From contig CAJIZL010000015.1 in assembly GCA_905182035.1 (NCBI GenBank), forward strand, positions 1 to 64,000: a stretch of DNA of 64,000 bases, in the 5' to 3' direction. Shown in pieces: positions 10,067 to 18,831 of this stretch. Under the pieces are notes generated by a model that did no database searches, was not told where the DNA came from, and saw nothing but the letters and a program-made list of their open reading frames with translations. The stretch's first letter is position 1. Every line of letters begins with the position of its first letter. The position numbers and the translations under genes are program-made. Source of the stretch: Oceanospirillaceae bacterium ASP10-02a (GTDB lineage Bacteria; Pseudomonadota; Gammaproteobacteria; Pseudomonadales; Balneatricaceae).

Positions 10067-11950
10067 TTACAACTGATCCACAGACTTACCCGCGAGGGCT
10101 CGTTTAATACTATCATCCATACGCATGGCTGCGTAGGCATCACTGGCCTTAGCCATGACTTCAATTTGTTTCGCGATAGCATGATGATCTTGGCCATTGC
10201 GAGCCAACACCAATTGCTCCATTTGCTTGACGATAGCCTGCTGCTCTTGTGACGTAAGTAGACGCTCCCCATCTTCTGCAAGCGCCATAGTCACCGCTTC
10301 TACAAGACGATCTGCCTCAACTTGCTGCTCACGCAAACTACGGGCGCTGCGATCATCTTCCACATTAGTCCAACTGGCTTTAATCATGTCTGCAATCTGC
10401 ACGTCAGATAAGCCATAAGAAGGCTTTACTTGCACTGATGCAGCCACACCCGAAGTTAACTCACGGGCACTCACCTCCAGCAAGCCGTCGGCATCCACCT
10501 GAAATGTGACTCGAATTTTAGCCGCACCAGCCGTCATTGCTGGAATACCTCGCAACTCAAAGCGAGACAAAGATCGGCAATCCTGCACCAACTCACGCTC
10601 ACCTTGCAAGACGTGAATAGACATGGCCGTTTGACCATCTTGATATGTGGTAAATTCTTGGGCGCGGGCCACAGGAATCGGCGTGTTACGGTCAATTACT
10701 CGTTCCACTAAACCGCCCATGGTCTCTAAACCTAACGATAACGGCAGCACATCAAGCAACAATAACTCTTCGCCACTTTGATTACCTGCCAACACATCAG
10801 CCTGACGTGCCGCACCCAAAGCCACTACCCGATCTGGATCTATGTCGGTTAGCAGCTGTTGCTGAAATAATTCCGCCACCCGTTCTTGCACTCGCAAACT
10901 TCGGGTTGAACCACCCACCATGACGATTCGAGCTACATCATCTGGCGTCACTTTAGCATCACGTAAAGTGCGCTTTGTCGCTCTAATTGCCTTACCAATA
11001 ATAGGATCTAGCAACAGGTTCATTTGTTCACGAGTGAGCTCCAGATCGGCATAGGCTTCTGTGCCTGGCCAACCCTCAAAGGATAGTTGAGTACTCTGCA
11101 AATCACTTAACAATTCTTTGCCTGCGCGAGCCAGGCGCAGCAAAAACCGCTGCTGAGCCAAATCCAGCTTGGCGGGTATTTGACGCTCTTGATGCATCCA
11201 TTCCGCTAGCGCGTGATCAAAATCATCACCGCCTAAAGCTGAATCGCCACCAGTTGCAAGCACCTCAAAAACACCCTGCTCCATACGCAATATGGAGATA
11301 TCAAAAGTACCTCCACCCAGATCAAACACAGCGATAGTGCCGTGCTCTTGCTGATCCTGCTCCAAACCATAGGCCACTGCCGCAGCTGTGGGTTCATTAA
11401 GTAGGCGCAATACCTGGATGCCTGCCAACTGAGCCGCGTCTTTGGTTGCTTGGCGTTGCGCATCATCAAAATAAGCTGGCACCGTAATCACAGCACCAAC
11501 CAATTCCCCACCTAAGCTACTCTCTCCACGCTGCACCAGGGCACGTAAAATATCAGCAGACACCTGCACAGGACTCTTTAAACCAGATACGGTGTTAATA
11601 AGGGGCATGCCCTGATCACAAGCTTCAAATAGGTAAGGCATGTTTTCGCCAAGACGCTTTACATCTTCAATACCGCGGCCCATTAGGCGCTTAACAGACA
11701 TTACCGTGTTAGCTGCATCATCCACTAAATGAGCTTGGGCCTTGACGCCAACTTGAGGCAACTCGTCAGCCAAGTAACGCACCACAGAAGGTAATAAGTG
11801 TTCACCACGACTATTAGGCAGGGTTTCTGCTTGCCCACTACGAACACTGGCCACTAACGAGTGCGTGGTGCCAAGGTCTATACCGACAGCGAGTTTTCGT
11901 TGATGAGGTTTGGCGCTTTGACCGGGCTCTGCGATTTGCAACAAGGCCAT
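10067..11950 (-). CDS. hscA: Hsp70-type chaperone HscA
   Basis: HscA is the specialised Hsp70 that, with HscB, releases Fe-S clusters from IscU by recognising its LPPVK motif. The ATPase domain starts with [12 protein letters not shown] (about residues 24-35) and includes [11 protein letters not shown] and the IVMVGGSTR segment. The substrate-binding domain follows, including ELTSG and a helical lid. At 627 residues it is shorter than DnaK and lacks the DnaK-type EEVD tail. It is 11 bases downstream of hscB in the isc operon. Confidence 0.96.
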   Translation of the reverse strand: MALLQIAEPGQSAKPHQRKLAVGIDLGTTHSLVASVRSGQAETLPNSRGEHLLPSVVRYLADELPQVGVKAQAHLVDDAANTVMSVKRLMGRGIEDVKRLGENMPYLFEACDQGMPLINTVSGLKSPVQVSADILRALVQRGESSLGGELVGAVITVPAYFDDAQRQATKDAAQLAGIQVLRLLNEPTAAAVAYGLEQDQQEHGTIAVFDLGGGTFDISILRMEQGVFEVLATGGDSALGGDDFDHALAEWMHQERQIPAKLDLAQQRFLLRLARAGKELLSDLQSTQLSFEGWPGTEAYADLELTREQMNLLLDPIIGKAIRATKRTLRDAKVTPDDVARIVMVGGSTRSLRVQERVAELFQQQLLTDIDPDRVVALGAARQADVLAGNQSGEELLLLDVLPLSLGLETMGGLVERVIDRNTPIPVARAQEFTTYQDGQTAMSIHVLQGERELVQDCRSLSRFELRGIPAMTAGAAKIRVTFQVDADGLLEVSARELTSGVAASVQVKPSYGLSDVQIADMIKASWTNVEDDRSARSLREQQVEADRLVEAVTMALAEDGERLLTSQEQQAIVKQMEQLVLARNGQDHHAIAKQIEVMAKASDAYAAMRMDDSIKRALAGKSVDQL

Positions 11951-11961
11951 GTGTGTATTCC

Positions 11962-12489
11962 TTAATCGAGCAATGCGCCCTCGAGGGCGTCTAGTTGCTG
12001 CTGTAACTTAACGATAAACTGAAGCTTACGTACGGTTTTTTCCGCGATTTCAAAGTCTGACGAACCATACGCCTGGGCAAATTCATTTTCTAATTGGCTG
12101 GCCTGGAGTTGGAGCCGAGATGCCATAACATCAATTTCTGCTTCCGGGTCTTGAGCCCGAGGCATGTCTTCTAAGGATTCTCGCAGCTCAATTTGCTGCA
12201 ACAAAAAATCCATAGGCATTTGTGTGTTATTAGGTGCTAATGGGTCCATACCCTGCAACTGAAGCAGATAAATGCCGCGCTTTAACGGTTCGAGCAAGGT
12301 AGCGTAGGCTTGATTTAAATAGGCCGTAATTTGCACCGCTCTTCTTTGCTCACTATCAGACTGAGATACAAAGCGATCTGGATGGTGTTGTTGCTGCAGT
12401 CGGCGGTGAGATTGACGCAACACCGCAAGATCTACAGCAAAGTCACAAGGCAAACCATAACAAGAGAAATAATCTTGACTAATATCCAT
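11962..12489 (-). CDS. hscB: J-domain co-chaperone HscB
   Basis: HscB delivers IscU to HscA and stimulates the HscA ATPase. Residues 3-75 form the J domain, with the invariant HPD (in QQHHPDRF near residue 37). The C-terminal half is a three-helix bundle (about 90-170) that binds IscU. Its length of 175 residues is typical. It lies between iscA and hscA. Confidence 0.94.
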   Translation of the reverse strand: MDISQDYFSCYGLPCDFAVDLAVLRQSHRRLQQQHHPDRFVSQSDSEQRRAVQITAYLNQAYATLLEPLKRGIYLLQLQGMDPLAPNNTQMPMDFLLQQIELRESLEDMPRAQDPEAEIDVMASRLQLQASQLENEFAQAYGSSDFEIAEKTVRKLQFIVKLQQQLDALEGALLD

Positions 12490-12512
12490 AGCTCTAAAGC
12501 ACCAAAGACTGC

Positions 12513-12836
12513 CTAAACGTTAAAGCTTTCACCACAACCACACTCGCTTTTGGCGTTGGGGTTATTGAATTGAAAACCTTCATTAAGACCTTCTTTGGCG
12601 TAATCCAGTTCTGTACCATCTAAATACAACAAACTTTTTGGATCAATCACCACTTTCACGCCTTTGCTGTCAAAGATTGCATCATCTGCAGATACCTTAT
12701 CAACAAATTCTAAAATGTAAGCCATTCCTGAGCAGCCCGTAGTGCGGACACCCAGACGCACGCCTTCACCTTCGCCACGATTAGCTAAGTAGCTAGTAAC
12801 GTGGTCGGCGGCTGCCTGTGTAATGGTAATGGCCAT
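12513..12836 (-). CDS. iscA: A-type Fe-S carrier IscA
   Basis: IscA receives or carries Fe-S clusters to apo-targets, with a particular role in [4Fe-4S] maturation under aerobic conditions. The three conserved ligand cysteines are Cys35 (TTGCSGMAY), Cys99 and Cys101 (ECGCGESF). Its 107 residues match the family exactly. The gene is fourth in the iscRSUA-hscBA-fdx-iscX operon, 40 bases after iscU. Confidence 0.96.
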   Translation of the reverse strand: MAITITQAAADHVTSYLANRGEGEGVRLGVRTTGCSGMAYILEFVDKVSADDAIFDSKGVKVVIDPKSLLYLDGTELDYAKEGLNEGFQFNNPNAKSECGCGESFNV

Positions 12837-12876
12837 GATGCCTTCCTCTTATGGATACTTAAATAACGCCTAAGCG

Positions 12877-13254
12877 TTATTGCTTGCTCTTATAGTTGTG
12901 AATTGCGGCTTTGATCGCATCTTCGGCAAGTACAGAACAATGAATTTTTACTGGTGGCAATGCCAACTCTTCAGAGATGTTGGAATTACGAATTTCGCCA
13001 GCCTGATCTAAGGTCATACCTTTCATCCACTCGGTAACTAACGAGCTTGAGGCTATGGCAGAGCCACAGCCATAGGTTTTAAATTTGGCGTCTTCAATCA
13101 CACCTTCGTCATTTACCTTAATCTGCAGACGCATCACGTCTCCACAAGCTGGCGCTCCCACCATACCAGTACCTACGTGCGCATCTGCTTCGTCCATCTT
13201 GCCCACGTTACGGGGGTTTTCGTAATGATCGAGAACCTGTTCGCTATATGCCAT
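12877..13254 (-). CDS. iscU: Fe-S cluster scaffold IscU
   Basis: IscU is the scaffold on which clusters are assembled. Ligands Cys37, Cys63 and Cys106 are conserved (PACGD, YGCGSA, IHCSVLA), and the HscA recognition motif LPPVK lies at about 99-103. With 125 residues it is three shorter than E. coli IscU, all at the C-terminal end. The gene follows iscS by 58 bases. Confidence 0.97.
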   Translation of the reverse strand: MAYSEQVLDHYENPRNVGKMDEADAHVGTGMVGAPACGDVMRLQIKVNDEGVIEDAKFKTYGCGSAIASSSLVTEWMKGMTLDQAGEIRNSNISEELALPPVKIHCSVLAEDAIKAAIHNYKSKQ

Positions 13255-13312
13255 GTGATTATCCTCTCAAGCTATTTTATGTGCAGGCAGTGGGTAAACC
13301 ACTGCGCCTTAA

Positions 13313-14527
13313 TTAGTGTGCAGCCCACTGCACAGAGTCCAAATCGATACCGTCTTTGTACATGTCCCACAAAGGCGATAACGAGCGCAATTTAGTCACT
13401 GCGTTAAGTGACAACTCAATCGCCTGATCAATATCCGCTTCCGTAGTGAACCGTCCAATGCTAAAACGAATTGAACTATGGGCCAGTTCATCATTCATGC
13501 CTAAGGCACGTAATACATAAGAAGGCTCCAAGCTAGCAGACGTACACGCCGAGCCAGAAGAAACCGCCAATTCACGTAGAGACATGAGCAACGACTCACC
13601 TTCTACATAGTTAAAACTTATGTTTGCATTGCCAGCCACTCGCTGCGTTGCATGGCCGTTCATGTAGACTTCTTCCATGTCTTTAACACCATCCCACAAA
13701 CGCTGACCTAAGCGTTTAATACGGGCATTATCAGCAACCATTTCTTCTTGCGCAATCGCAAACGCAGCGCCCATGCCTACAATCTGGTGGGTTGCTAAGG
13801 TGCCAGAACGCATGCCACGCTCATGACCACCACCATGAATTTGAGCCTCTAAACGCACACGTGGCTTACGGCTTACATACAAGGCTCCAATGCCTTTAGG
13901 GCCATAAGTCTTATGGGCACAGAAGGACATCAAGTCAACTTTTGATACTGCTAGATCAATGGCTATTTTACCAGTACTTTGAGCAGCATCAACGTGAAAC
14001 AATACTTTATTGGCACGGGTTACCTCACCAATGGCCGTGATGTCTGTAATCACTCCAATTTCATTATTTACATGCATCAAAGACACTAAGATAGTGTCTT
14101 CACGCAGGGCTTCAGCAACTTGTTCAGCACTAATCAAGCCCTCCGATGTAGGGTCTAAATAAGTCACTTCAAAACCTTCACGTTCAAGCTGGCGACAAGT
14201 GTCTAAGACTGCCTTATGCTCAATTTTTGAGGTGATAATGTGCTTACCTTTTTTGTGATAAAAATGCGCCACACCCTTAATGGCTAAGTTATCTGATTCT
14301 GTGGCACCCGATGTCCAAACAATCTCCCTTGGATCAGCATTGATTAGATCAGCAACCTGACGACGAGCGTTTTCTACCGCCTCTTCTGCCTGCCAACCAT
14401 ACACGTGGGACCGTGACGCTGGGTTGCCAAAGTTACCCTCTTGCGTCAAACAATCACACATCAATTTAGCAACCCTTGGGTCTACGGGTGTGGTTGCTGA
14501 ATAGTCCAAAAAAATAGGCAATTTCAT
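13313..14527 (-). CDS. iscS: Cysteine desulfurase IscS
   Basis: IscS is a PLP enzyme that takes sulfur from cysteine for Fe-S clusters, tRNA thiolation and cofactors. The PLP lysine is Lys206 (FCAHKTYGP), His residues of the cofactor pocket are present (NNEIG, HVDAAQ), and the mobile-loop catalytic cysteine is Cys328 (SGSACTSA). The protein has 404 residues, identical to the usual IscS length. The C-terminal [21 protein letters not shown] region closely follows the family ending and helps bind IscU. Confidence 0.97.
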   Translation of the reverse strand: MKLPIFLDYSATTPVDPRVAKLMCDCLTQEGNFGNPASRSHVYGWQAEEAVENARRQVADLINADPREIVWTSGATESDNLAIKGVAHFYHKKGKHIITSKIEHKAVLDTCRQLEREGFEVTYLDPTSEGLISAEQVAEALREDTILVSLMHVNNEIGVITDITAIGEVTRANKVLFHVDAAQSTGKIAIDLAVSKVDLMSFCAHKTYGPKGIGALYVSRKPRVRLEAQIHGGGHERGMRSGTLATHQIVGMGAAFAIAQEEMVADNARIKRLGQRLWDGVKDMEEVYMNGHATQRVAGNANISFNYVEGESLLMSLRELAVSSGSACTSASLEPSYVLRALGMNDELAHSSIRFSIGRFTTEADIDQAIELSLNAVTKLRSLSPLWDMYKDGIDLDSVQWAAH

Positions 14528-14587
14528 GTATGTTCTCCACTGTTAGAAACAGCTATTAGTCAATCTTTAAAACAGGCAAGCAAGTTA

Positions 14588-15061
14588 TCACTCACTTACA
14601 AAATTCAGTAATTCGGCAGTGTTAGTTTTCCCCATCTGACGCTGGGTATGCTCTTGCACCTCCCCCTCACTCACCAAGTCTGCCAAACTGATGTCACTTA
14701 AAAATGAGTGAATTTGATTACTAAGGTCAGTCCATAAATGGTGCGTTAAACACATGTTTCCCGCCTGGCAATTTTCTGTACCCCTGCAGCCAGTGGCGTC
14801 AACCGCTTCATTTACTGCATCAATCACCTGTGCCACAAAGATAACTTCTGCACCTCGGCTCAGACAATAACCACCACCAGGACCTCGCACACTCTCCACT
14901 AAACCTTGCCGGCGCAACTTAGAAAAAAGCTGCTCTAGGTAGGATAATGAGATCACTTGACGTTCTGAAATATCTGCCAAACTTATGGGCTTATCTGACG
15001 CGTGGATAGCAAGATCTAACATCGCAGTCACCGCGTAACGGCCTTTAGTTGTGAGCTTCAT
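14588..15061 (-). CDS. iscR: Fe-S responsive repressor IscR
   Basis: IscR is an Rrf2-family regulator holding a [2Fe-2S] cluster; in holo form it represses its own operon. The N-terminal winged helix (residues 1-70) contains the [16 protein letters not shown] recognition segment. Cluster ligands Cys92, Cys98, Cys104 and His107 are all present ([16 protein letters not shown]). The gene is first in the isc operon. An IscR type 1 site overlaps its promoter, which implies autoregulation. Confidence 0.96.
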   Translation of the reverse strand: MKLTTKGRYAVTAMLDLAIHASDKPISLADISERQVISLSYLEQLFSKLRRQGLVESVRGPGGGYCLSRGAEVIFVAQVIDAVNEAVDATGCRGTENCQAGNMCLTHHLWTDLSNQIHSFLSDISLADLVSEGEVQEHTQRQMGKTNTAELLNFVSE

Positions 15062-15090
15062 TAGAGAACCTGTGTTTTCAACATAGGGCC

Positions 15091-15124
15091 ATTTTACTAA
15101 AACCTGACTAAATTAGTCAAGTAT
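15091..15124 (-). promoter_or_regulatory. isc promoter with overlapping IscR type 1 site
   Basis: On the minus strand a -35 TTGACT (15120-15115) and -10 TAAAAT (15096-15091) are 18 bases apart. The -35 lies inside ATACTTGACTAATTTAGTCA (15124-15105), which extends to GGTT. This closely matches the type 1 IscR consensus, a dyad of TTGACTA / TAGTCAG around an A/T centre. The position explains repression by [2Fe-2S]-IscR. Confidence 0.8.
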
Positions 15125-15150
15125 TAAAGCACATCCATTGACAGCTGATT

Positions 15151-15921
15151 TTATGACTGATGATCGCCCCTAGGGTCTATAGCTGCCTCAAAATCCGCCA
15201 CATTCAATTCTGGTAGATTTTCGTCTATATAACTAGCATCCAGCTCTTTCATTTTAGCCGCCATACAATGCAATTTCCTGTCCACTGCGTGCATATGATC
15301 CAGTATAGCTGATAAGGATTTAGCCACCGGATCTGGCAGGTCTGAACTCATACCATAGGCGTCAAACTTATCAGCCAGATCTCGGCGTAATTTTTGCTCA
15401 GCTTCACTAGGGCGCTCAATAATGCGTCCAGGAATACCCACCACTGTGGCGTTTGCTGGCACGGCCTTAGTTACCACAGCGTTGGAACCGACACGGGCAT
15501 TTTTACCAACTTCAAATGGACCTAGTATTTTTGCTCCTGCACCAACCACTACGCCATCATGCAGTGTGGGATGTCGCTTACCTTTATCCCATGTCGTGCC
15601 ACCTAAGGTCACACCGTGATATAAGGTCACATCATCGCCGATGATGGCTGTTTCACCAATCACTACACCCATGCCGTGATCAATAAAAAAGCGGTTGCCT
15701 ATTTGTGCTCCAGGGTGAATTTCAATTCCAGTAAACCAGCGGGTCACAGTGGATAAATAGCGCGCCAACCACTTAAGCCCAACATTCCAAAAACTATGGG
15801 CAATACGGTGCAATAGCAAAGCGTGTAAACCAGGATAGCAGGTAAGAACCTCTACAAAGTTTCGTGCCGCTGGGTCGCGGTGGAAAACGGAGGCGATATC
15901 TTCTTTCAGATGTCTGAACAT
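15151..15921 (-). CDS. cysE: Serine O-acetyltransferase
   Basis: CysE acetylates serine to O-acetylserine, the acceptor for sulfide in cysteine synthesis. The 256-residue protein has an N-terminal helical segment and a left-handed beta-helix of hexapeptide repeats. The conserved blocks [28 protein letters not shown] and [13 protein letters not shown] repeats are all visible. It lies just upstream of iscR, whose partner IscS consumes cysteine. The isc promoter is placed between them, so expression can be separate. The C-terminal end ([17 protein letters not shown]) is longer than in short CysE forms. Confidence 0.95.
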   Translation of the reverse strand: MFRHLKEDIASVFHRDPAARNFVEVLTCYPGLHALLLHRIAHSFWNVGLKWLARYLSTVTRWFTGIEIHPGAQIGNRFFIDHGMGVVIGETAIIGDDVTLYHGVTLGGTTWDKGKRHPTLHDGVVVGAGAKILGPFEVGKNARVGSNAVVTKAVPANATVVGIPGRIIERPSEAEQKLRRDLADKFDAYGMSSDLPDPVAKSLSAILDHMHAVDRKLHCMAAKMKELDASYIDENLPELNVADFEAAIDPRGDHQS

Positions 15922-16012
15922 GACCTTAATCCTAAATTAATGAAGCGAGGCCAGTGACTAGCCTAAGCTGTAGCGTTGCTATATTACTGGGTGCACAGGG
16001 ATTATATGGTGG

Positions 16013-16768
16013 CTAACGGAGTTTTTTCAACGTACGTTGTGTGGCAGTTAAGATACCGCGCATAATATTATGCTCAATTCGATCCATCCGAGCACGCACA
16101 TACAAACGCCTTAACCGCGCCATCAGCTGGCGTGGGCTTTGTGGATCCAAAAACTCCACTTCTACTAAAGTTTCTTGCATGTGCTCAAACAGCTTTTCCA
16201 TTTGATCATTGGTCGCCAGCTCCTCATCCCATTCAGTCCCCCAAACAGGCGCTGGCGCATCGCCTTTTTGCGCAGCTAACAAAGCCATACGTAACTCATA
16301 GGTGATCACCTGCACTGCGGCAGCCAAGTTGAGTGAGCTAAAGTCTTCATGAGAAGGGATATGTACGTGGAAATTACACAAATGTAACTCCTCGTTTGTA
16401 AGGCCACGATCTTCACGGCCAAATACAAAAGCAACTTGATGTTTTGGCAGTTCGGCTAAGGCCTGCGCAGCTGTTTGGCGAGGATCCAGCAAAGGCCACG
16501 GAATATTGCGACTGCGCGCACTAGTACCTACCACTAAACCACACCCCTCTATGGCTTGTGCTAAGCTGCCAACCACTTGCGCATTTGCCAACACATCTTT
16601 AGCACCCGCTGAACGCGCATCGGCTTTACCACTGGGAAACTCTTGCGGGTCAACCAATACCAAATTGTGAATGCCCATGTTTTTCATGGCTCGGGCAACG
16701 CCACCAATATTGCCAGGATGTGAAGTATTTACCAAGACAATACGCGCATTGGCCATTAAATTTTGCAT
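16013..16768 (-). CDS. trmJ: tRNA (cytidine/uridine-2'-O-)-methyltransferase TrmJ
   Basis: TrmJ is a SPOUT-fold methyltransferase acting on the ribose of position 32 in several tRNAs. The N-terminal RIVLVNTSHPGNIGGVARAM, the central FGREDRGLTNEEL and the knot segment SSLNLAAAVQVI are diagnostic. The ATG at 16768 is preferred over the longer reading from 16852, which adds an unrelated tail; the ATG at 16756 is another candidate. Length is then 251 residues. It is divergent from suhB, a common gammaproteobacterial pairing. Confidence 0.92.
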   Translation of the reverse strand: MQNLMANARIVLVNTSHPGNIGGVARAMKNMGIHNLVLVDPQEFPSGKADARSAGAKDVLANAQVVGSLAQAIEGCGLVVGTSARSRNIPWPLLDPRQTAAQALAELPKHQVAFVFGREDRGLTNEELHLCNFHVHIPSHEDFSSLNLAAAVQVITYELRMALLAAQKGDAPAPVWGTEWDEELATNDQMEKLFEHMQETLVEVEFLDPQSPRQLMARLRRLYVRARMDRIEHNIMRGILTATQRTLKKLR

Positions 16769-16891
16769 GGGAGCCACTAACCTAAAAAATGAATAAATTT
16801 TGAAGTTGCGATAATAGCTATATTCCACCATTTTGTCGTGGCTGGAGCGCAATTCTCCAGCCGTAATAGGTTTTTTTTACCACTTTTTTGC

Positions 16892-16897
16892 TATACT
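16892..16897 (+). promoter_or_regulatory. Probable suhB -10 element
   Basis: TATACT followed by a GC-rich stretch (CCGCGCC) lies 57 bases before the suhB ATG. The upstream -35 is only a T-rich segment, so this is a tentative promoter call. Confidence 0.4.
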
Positions 16898-16953
16898 CCG
16901 CGCCATCGACGTATTTGCGTCCCGTTCTTTATAAACTTTAAGGTAATTCCCCC

Positions 16954-17742
16954 ATGCTTCCGCTAATTAACATTGGCCTGCGTGCCGCGCGTATCGCTAG
17001 CGAACAACTCGTCAGATCAATGGAACGACTAGATCTTATTCACGAAGAAGGCCAGGAGCTCGATGTCCATTTGCGCAAGCAATGTGAAGGTGCAGAACGC
17101 ACCATTGCCTATGAAATTCACAAGGCCCACCCAGAACAAGGTGTTACTGGCTCTATAGCTGGTGAGATGAATGCGCCAGCAGAAGCACCAAGCAAAGCAT
17201 GGCGTATAAGTGCTATTGACGGCCTTGACCAATATGCCCATAGCCTACCCATGTTCACCTTGACCATGGCCTGCTACGAAGAGGGAAAATTAGCCCATTC
17301 TATTATTATCTGTCCTTCCAGCGGTGAAGAATTCTGCGCCAGCAAAGGCCGCGGCGCTCAGCTTAATGGCCGCCGTATTCGGGCCAGTAAGCGTGCCACA
17401 CTGAAAGGAGCGCAAATATTCGGTGGTGGTAACCAAAATCGTGAAGACCTAACGGATTTCGATCGTGGCCAAGCCATTTCTCGCAACTTGTTTAGCCAAG
17501 GCGCTACCAACTACGCTCAACTGAGCAACAACATGGCATTGGCTTACACTGCCGCTGGCCGCTTAGATGCCTTATGGCATAGCAGTTTAGATGACACTGC
17601 AGACGCTGGTTTATTGTTGATATTGGAAGCTGGGGGTTTAGCTGCTGATTTTACTGGCGGTGCTGCCTTGAATAAGGGAGAGCTGGTCTGTGCTAACCCT
17701 AAGCTGCTTAAACTCATGCTTAAAACAGTACATAGCGCTTGA
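16954..17742 (+). CDS. suhB: SuhB, inositol monophosphatase-family protein
   Basis: SuhB belongs to the lithium-sensitive phosphatase superfamily; in E. coli it also joins NusA/B/E/G complexes that promote ribosomal RNA antitermination. The 262-residue protein keeps the overall fold signature (GRGAQLNGRRIRAS, LAYTAAGRLDALWH, LLILEAGG). The catalytic motif usually written DPxDGTxNF reads IDGLDQYAHS here. Both aspartates are kept, but the Gly-Thr and about three residues are missing. The usual Glu-Glu motif reads AGEMN, and the WDxAAG motif reads SLDDTADAG. Phosphatase activity is therefore doubtful, while an RNA-polymerase role could remain. It is the only plus-strand housekeeping gene in the first 23 kb. 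Confidence 0.88.
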   Translation: MLPLINIGLRAARIASEQLVRSMERLDLIHEEGQELDVHLRKQCEGAERTIAYEIHKAHPEQGVTGSIAGEMNAPAEAPSKAWRISAIDGLDQYAHSLPMFTLTMACYEEGKLAHSIIICPSSGEEFCASKGRGAQLNGRRIRASKRATLKGAQIFGGGNQNREDLTDFDRGQAISRNLFSQGATNYAQLSNNMALAYTAAGRLDALWHSSLDDTADAGLLLILEAGGLAADFTGGAALNKGELVCANPKLLKLMLKTVHSA

Positions 17743-17798
17743 TTGTAAACCGATAAGCATGTGATCGTATCGTCACTGAGCTCGAAGAGACATGGATT

Positions 17799-17846
17799 CT
17801 TCGCTGCGCTGCCATAGACTTTATTGTCTTTGCTAGCGCAGCGAAG
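17799..17846. terminator. Long hairpin between convergent suhB and secF
   Basis: A perfect 12-bp inverted repeat (CTTCGCTGCGCT / AGCGCAGCGAAG) encloses a 24-base spacer, which contains a smaller AGAC/GTCT hairpin. It lies 57 bases after suhB and 8 bases past the 3' end of secF. It is a plausible bidirectional terminator, although no strong T-run follows on either strand. Confidence 0.5.
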
Positions 17847-17853
17847 CGATCAA

Positions 17854-18831
17854 CTAAGGCCGCTCTAAGTCCTCATCAAAACCCTCACCCTCTTCGAAGC
17901 CTTCACCCTCTTCAAAGCCTTCGCCTTCTATGACTTCTTCTTTAGGCGGAACAATTAGATCTTCTTGGCTAATACCAAGCAACAACAACATGTTGGCCGC
18001 TACGTAAATAGACGAGTAGGTTCCCACCAATACGCCAATGATTAATGCAAACGCAAAGCCATGAATCAACTCACCACCAAACAATAATAGCGACATTAAC
18101 ACCAATAGCGTGGTGATGGATGTCACCAAAGTACGGCCCAGTGTCTGTGTGAGGGACTCGTTAATAATTTCAATGGTCGTACCCTTGCGCATTTTACGGA
18201 AGTTCTCTCGAATCCGGTCAGACACAACAATAGTATCGTTCAAGGAATAGCCAATGACCGCCAAAATAGCAGCCAATACTGTTAGATCAAAATCCAGTTT
18301 AAATAACGAGAAGATCCCCAATACAATAAGCACGTCGTGGACTAAAGCAACCACTGCACCCACAGAGAATTTAACTTGAAAGCGCAGGGCCACGTAGATC
18401 ATCACAATAGCCAAAGCAAGCAGCATACCTAAGCCACCTTGTTCTGTGAGTTCCTCACCTACTTGAGCGCCAACATACTCAGAACGACGAAGCTCAACCG
18501 ACGAAGTTGAAGCAGATTGCAAGGCAGTGAGTACTTGCTCACCAACTTTGTCGTTAAATGTTTGCCCAAGACGAACCAGAACATCTTTTTCGGAACCAAA
18601 GTTCTGCACCACGGCATCATCAAATCCAGCACCCTGCAACTGATTACGCACATCAACCAAACTAGGTGCTTGCTCATAGCCTACTTCGATTAACGTACCA
18701 CCAGTAAAATCCAAACCAAACTGTAGCTGGTTAACTGCTAGGGAGACTAATGCACCTAAAACAAGGGCAATGGACATAGCTCCTGCTATTTTACGCAGGG
18801 ACATAAAGTTAATAATTTTCATGTCGCTCAT
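17854..18831 (-). CDS. secF: Protein translocase subunit SecF
   Basis: SecF with SecD uses the proton gradient to drive late steps of Sec export. Residues 1-300 show the expected six-helix membrane protein: the short DFTGGTLIEV periplasmic start, AIVMIYVALRFQ, ALVHDVLIVLGIFSL, IGYSLNDTIVVSDRIRENFR, and a final GTYSSIYVA segment. The C-terminus carries an unusual acidic tail in which a six-residue unit (EEGEGF) repeats about three times. The start overlaps the secD stop by four bases. Confidence 0.94.
   Translation of the reverse strand: MSDMKIINFMSLRKIAGAMSIALVLGALVSLAVNQLQFGLDFTGGTLIEVGYEQAPSLVDVRNQLQGAGFDDAVVQNFGSEKDVLVRLGQTFNDKVGEQVLTALQSASTSSVELRRSEYVGAQVGEELTEQGGLGMLLALAIVMIYVALRFQVKFSVGAVVALVHDVLIVLGIFSLFKLDFDLTVLAAILAVIGYSLNDTIVVSDRIRENFRKMRKGTTIEIINESLTQTLGRTLVTSITTLLVLMSLLLFGGELIHGFAFALIIGVLVGTYSSIYVAANMLLLLGISQEDLIVPPKEEVIEGEGFEEGEGFEEGEGFDEDLERP
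17878..17928 (-). repeat. 18-bp tandem repeat encoding the acidic SecF tail
   Basis: Nearly identical 18-base units (one unit reads GAAGAGGGTGAAGGCTTC on the minus strand) repeat about 2.7 times in frame near the 3' end of secF, encoding E-E-G-E-G-F. In-frame units of this size can expand or contract by slippage without breaking the reading frame. Confidence 0.75.
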
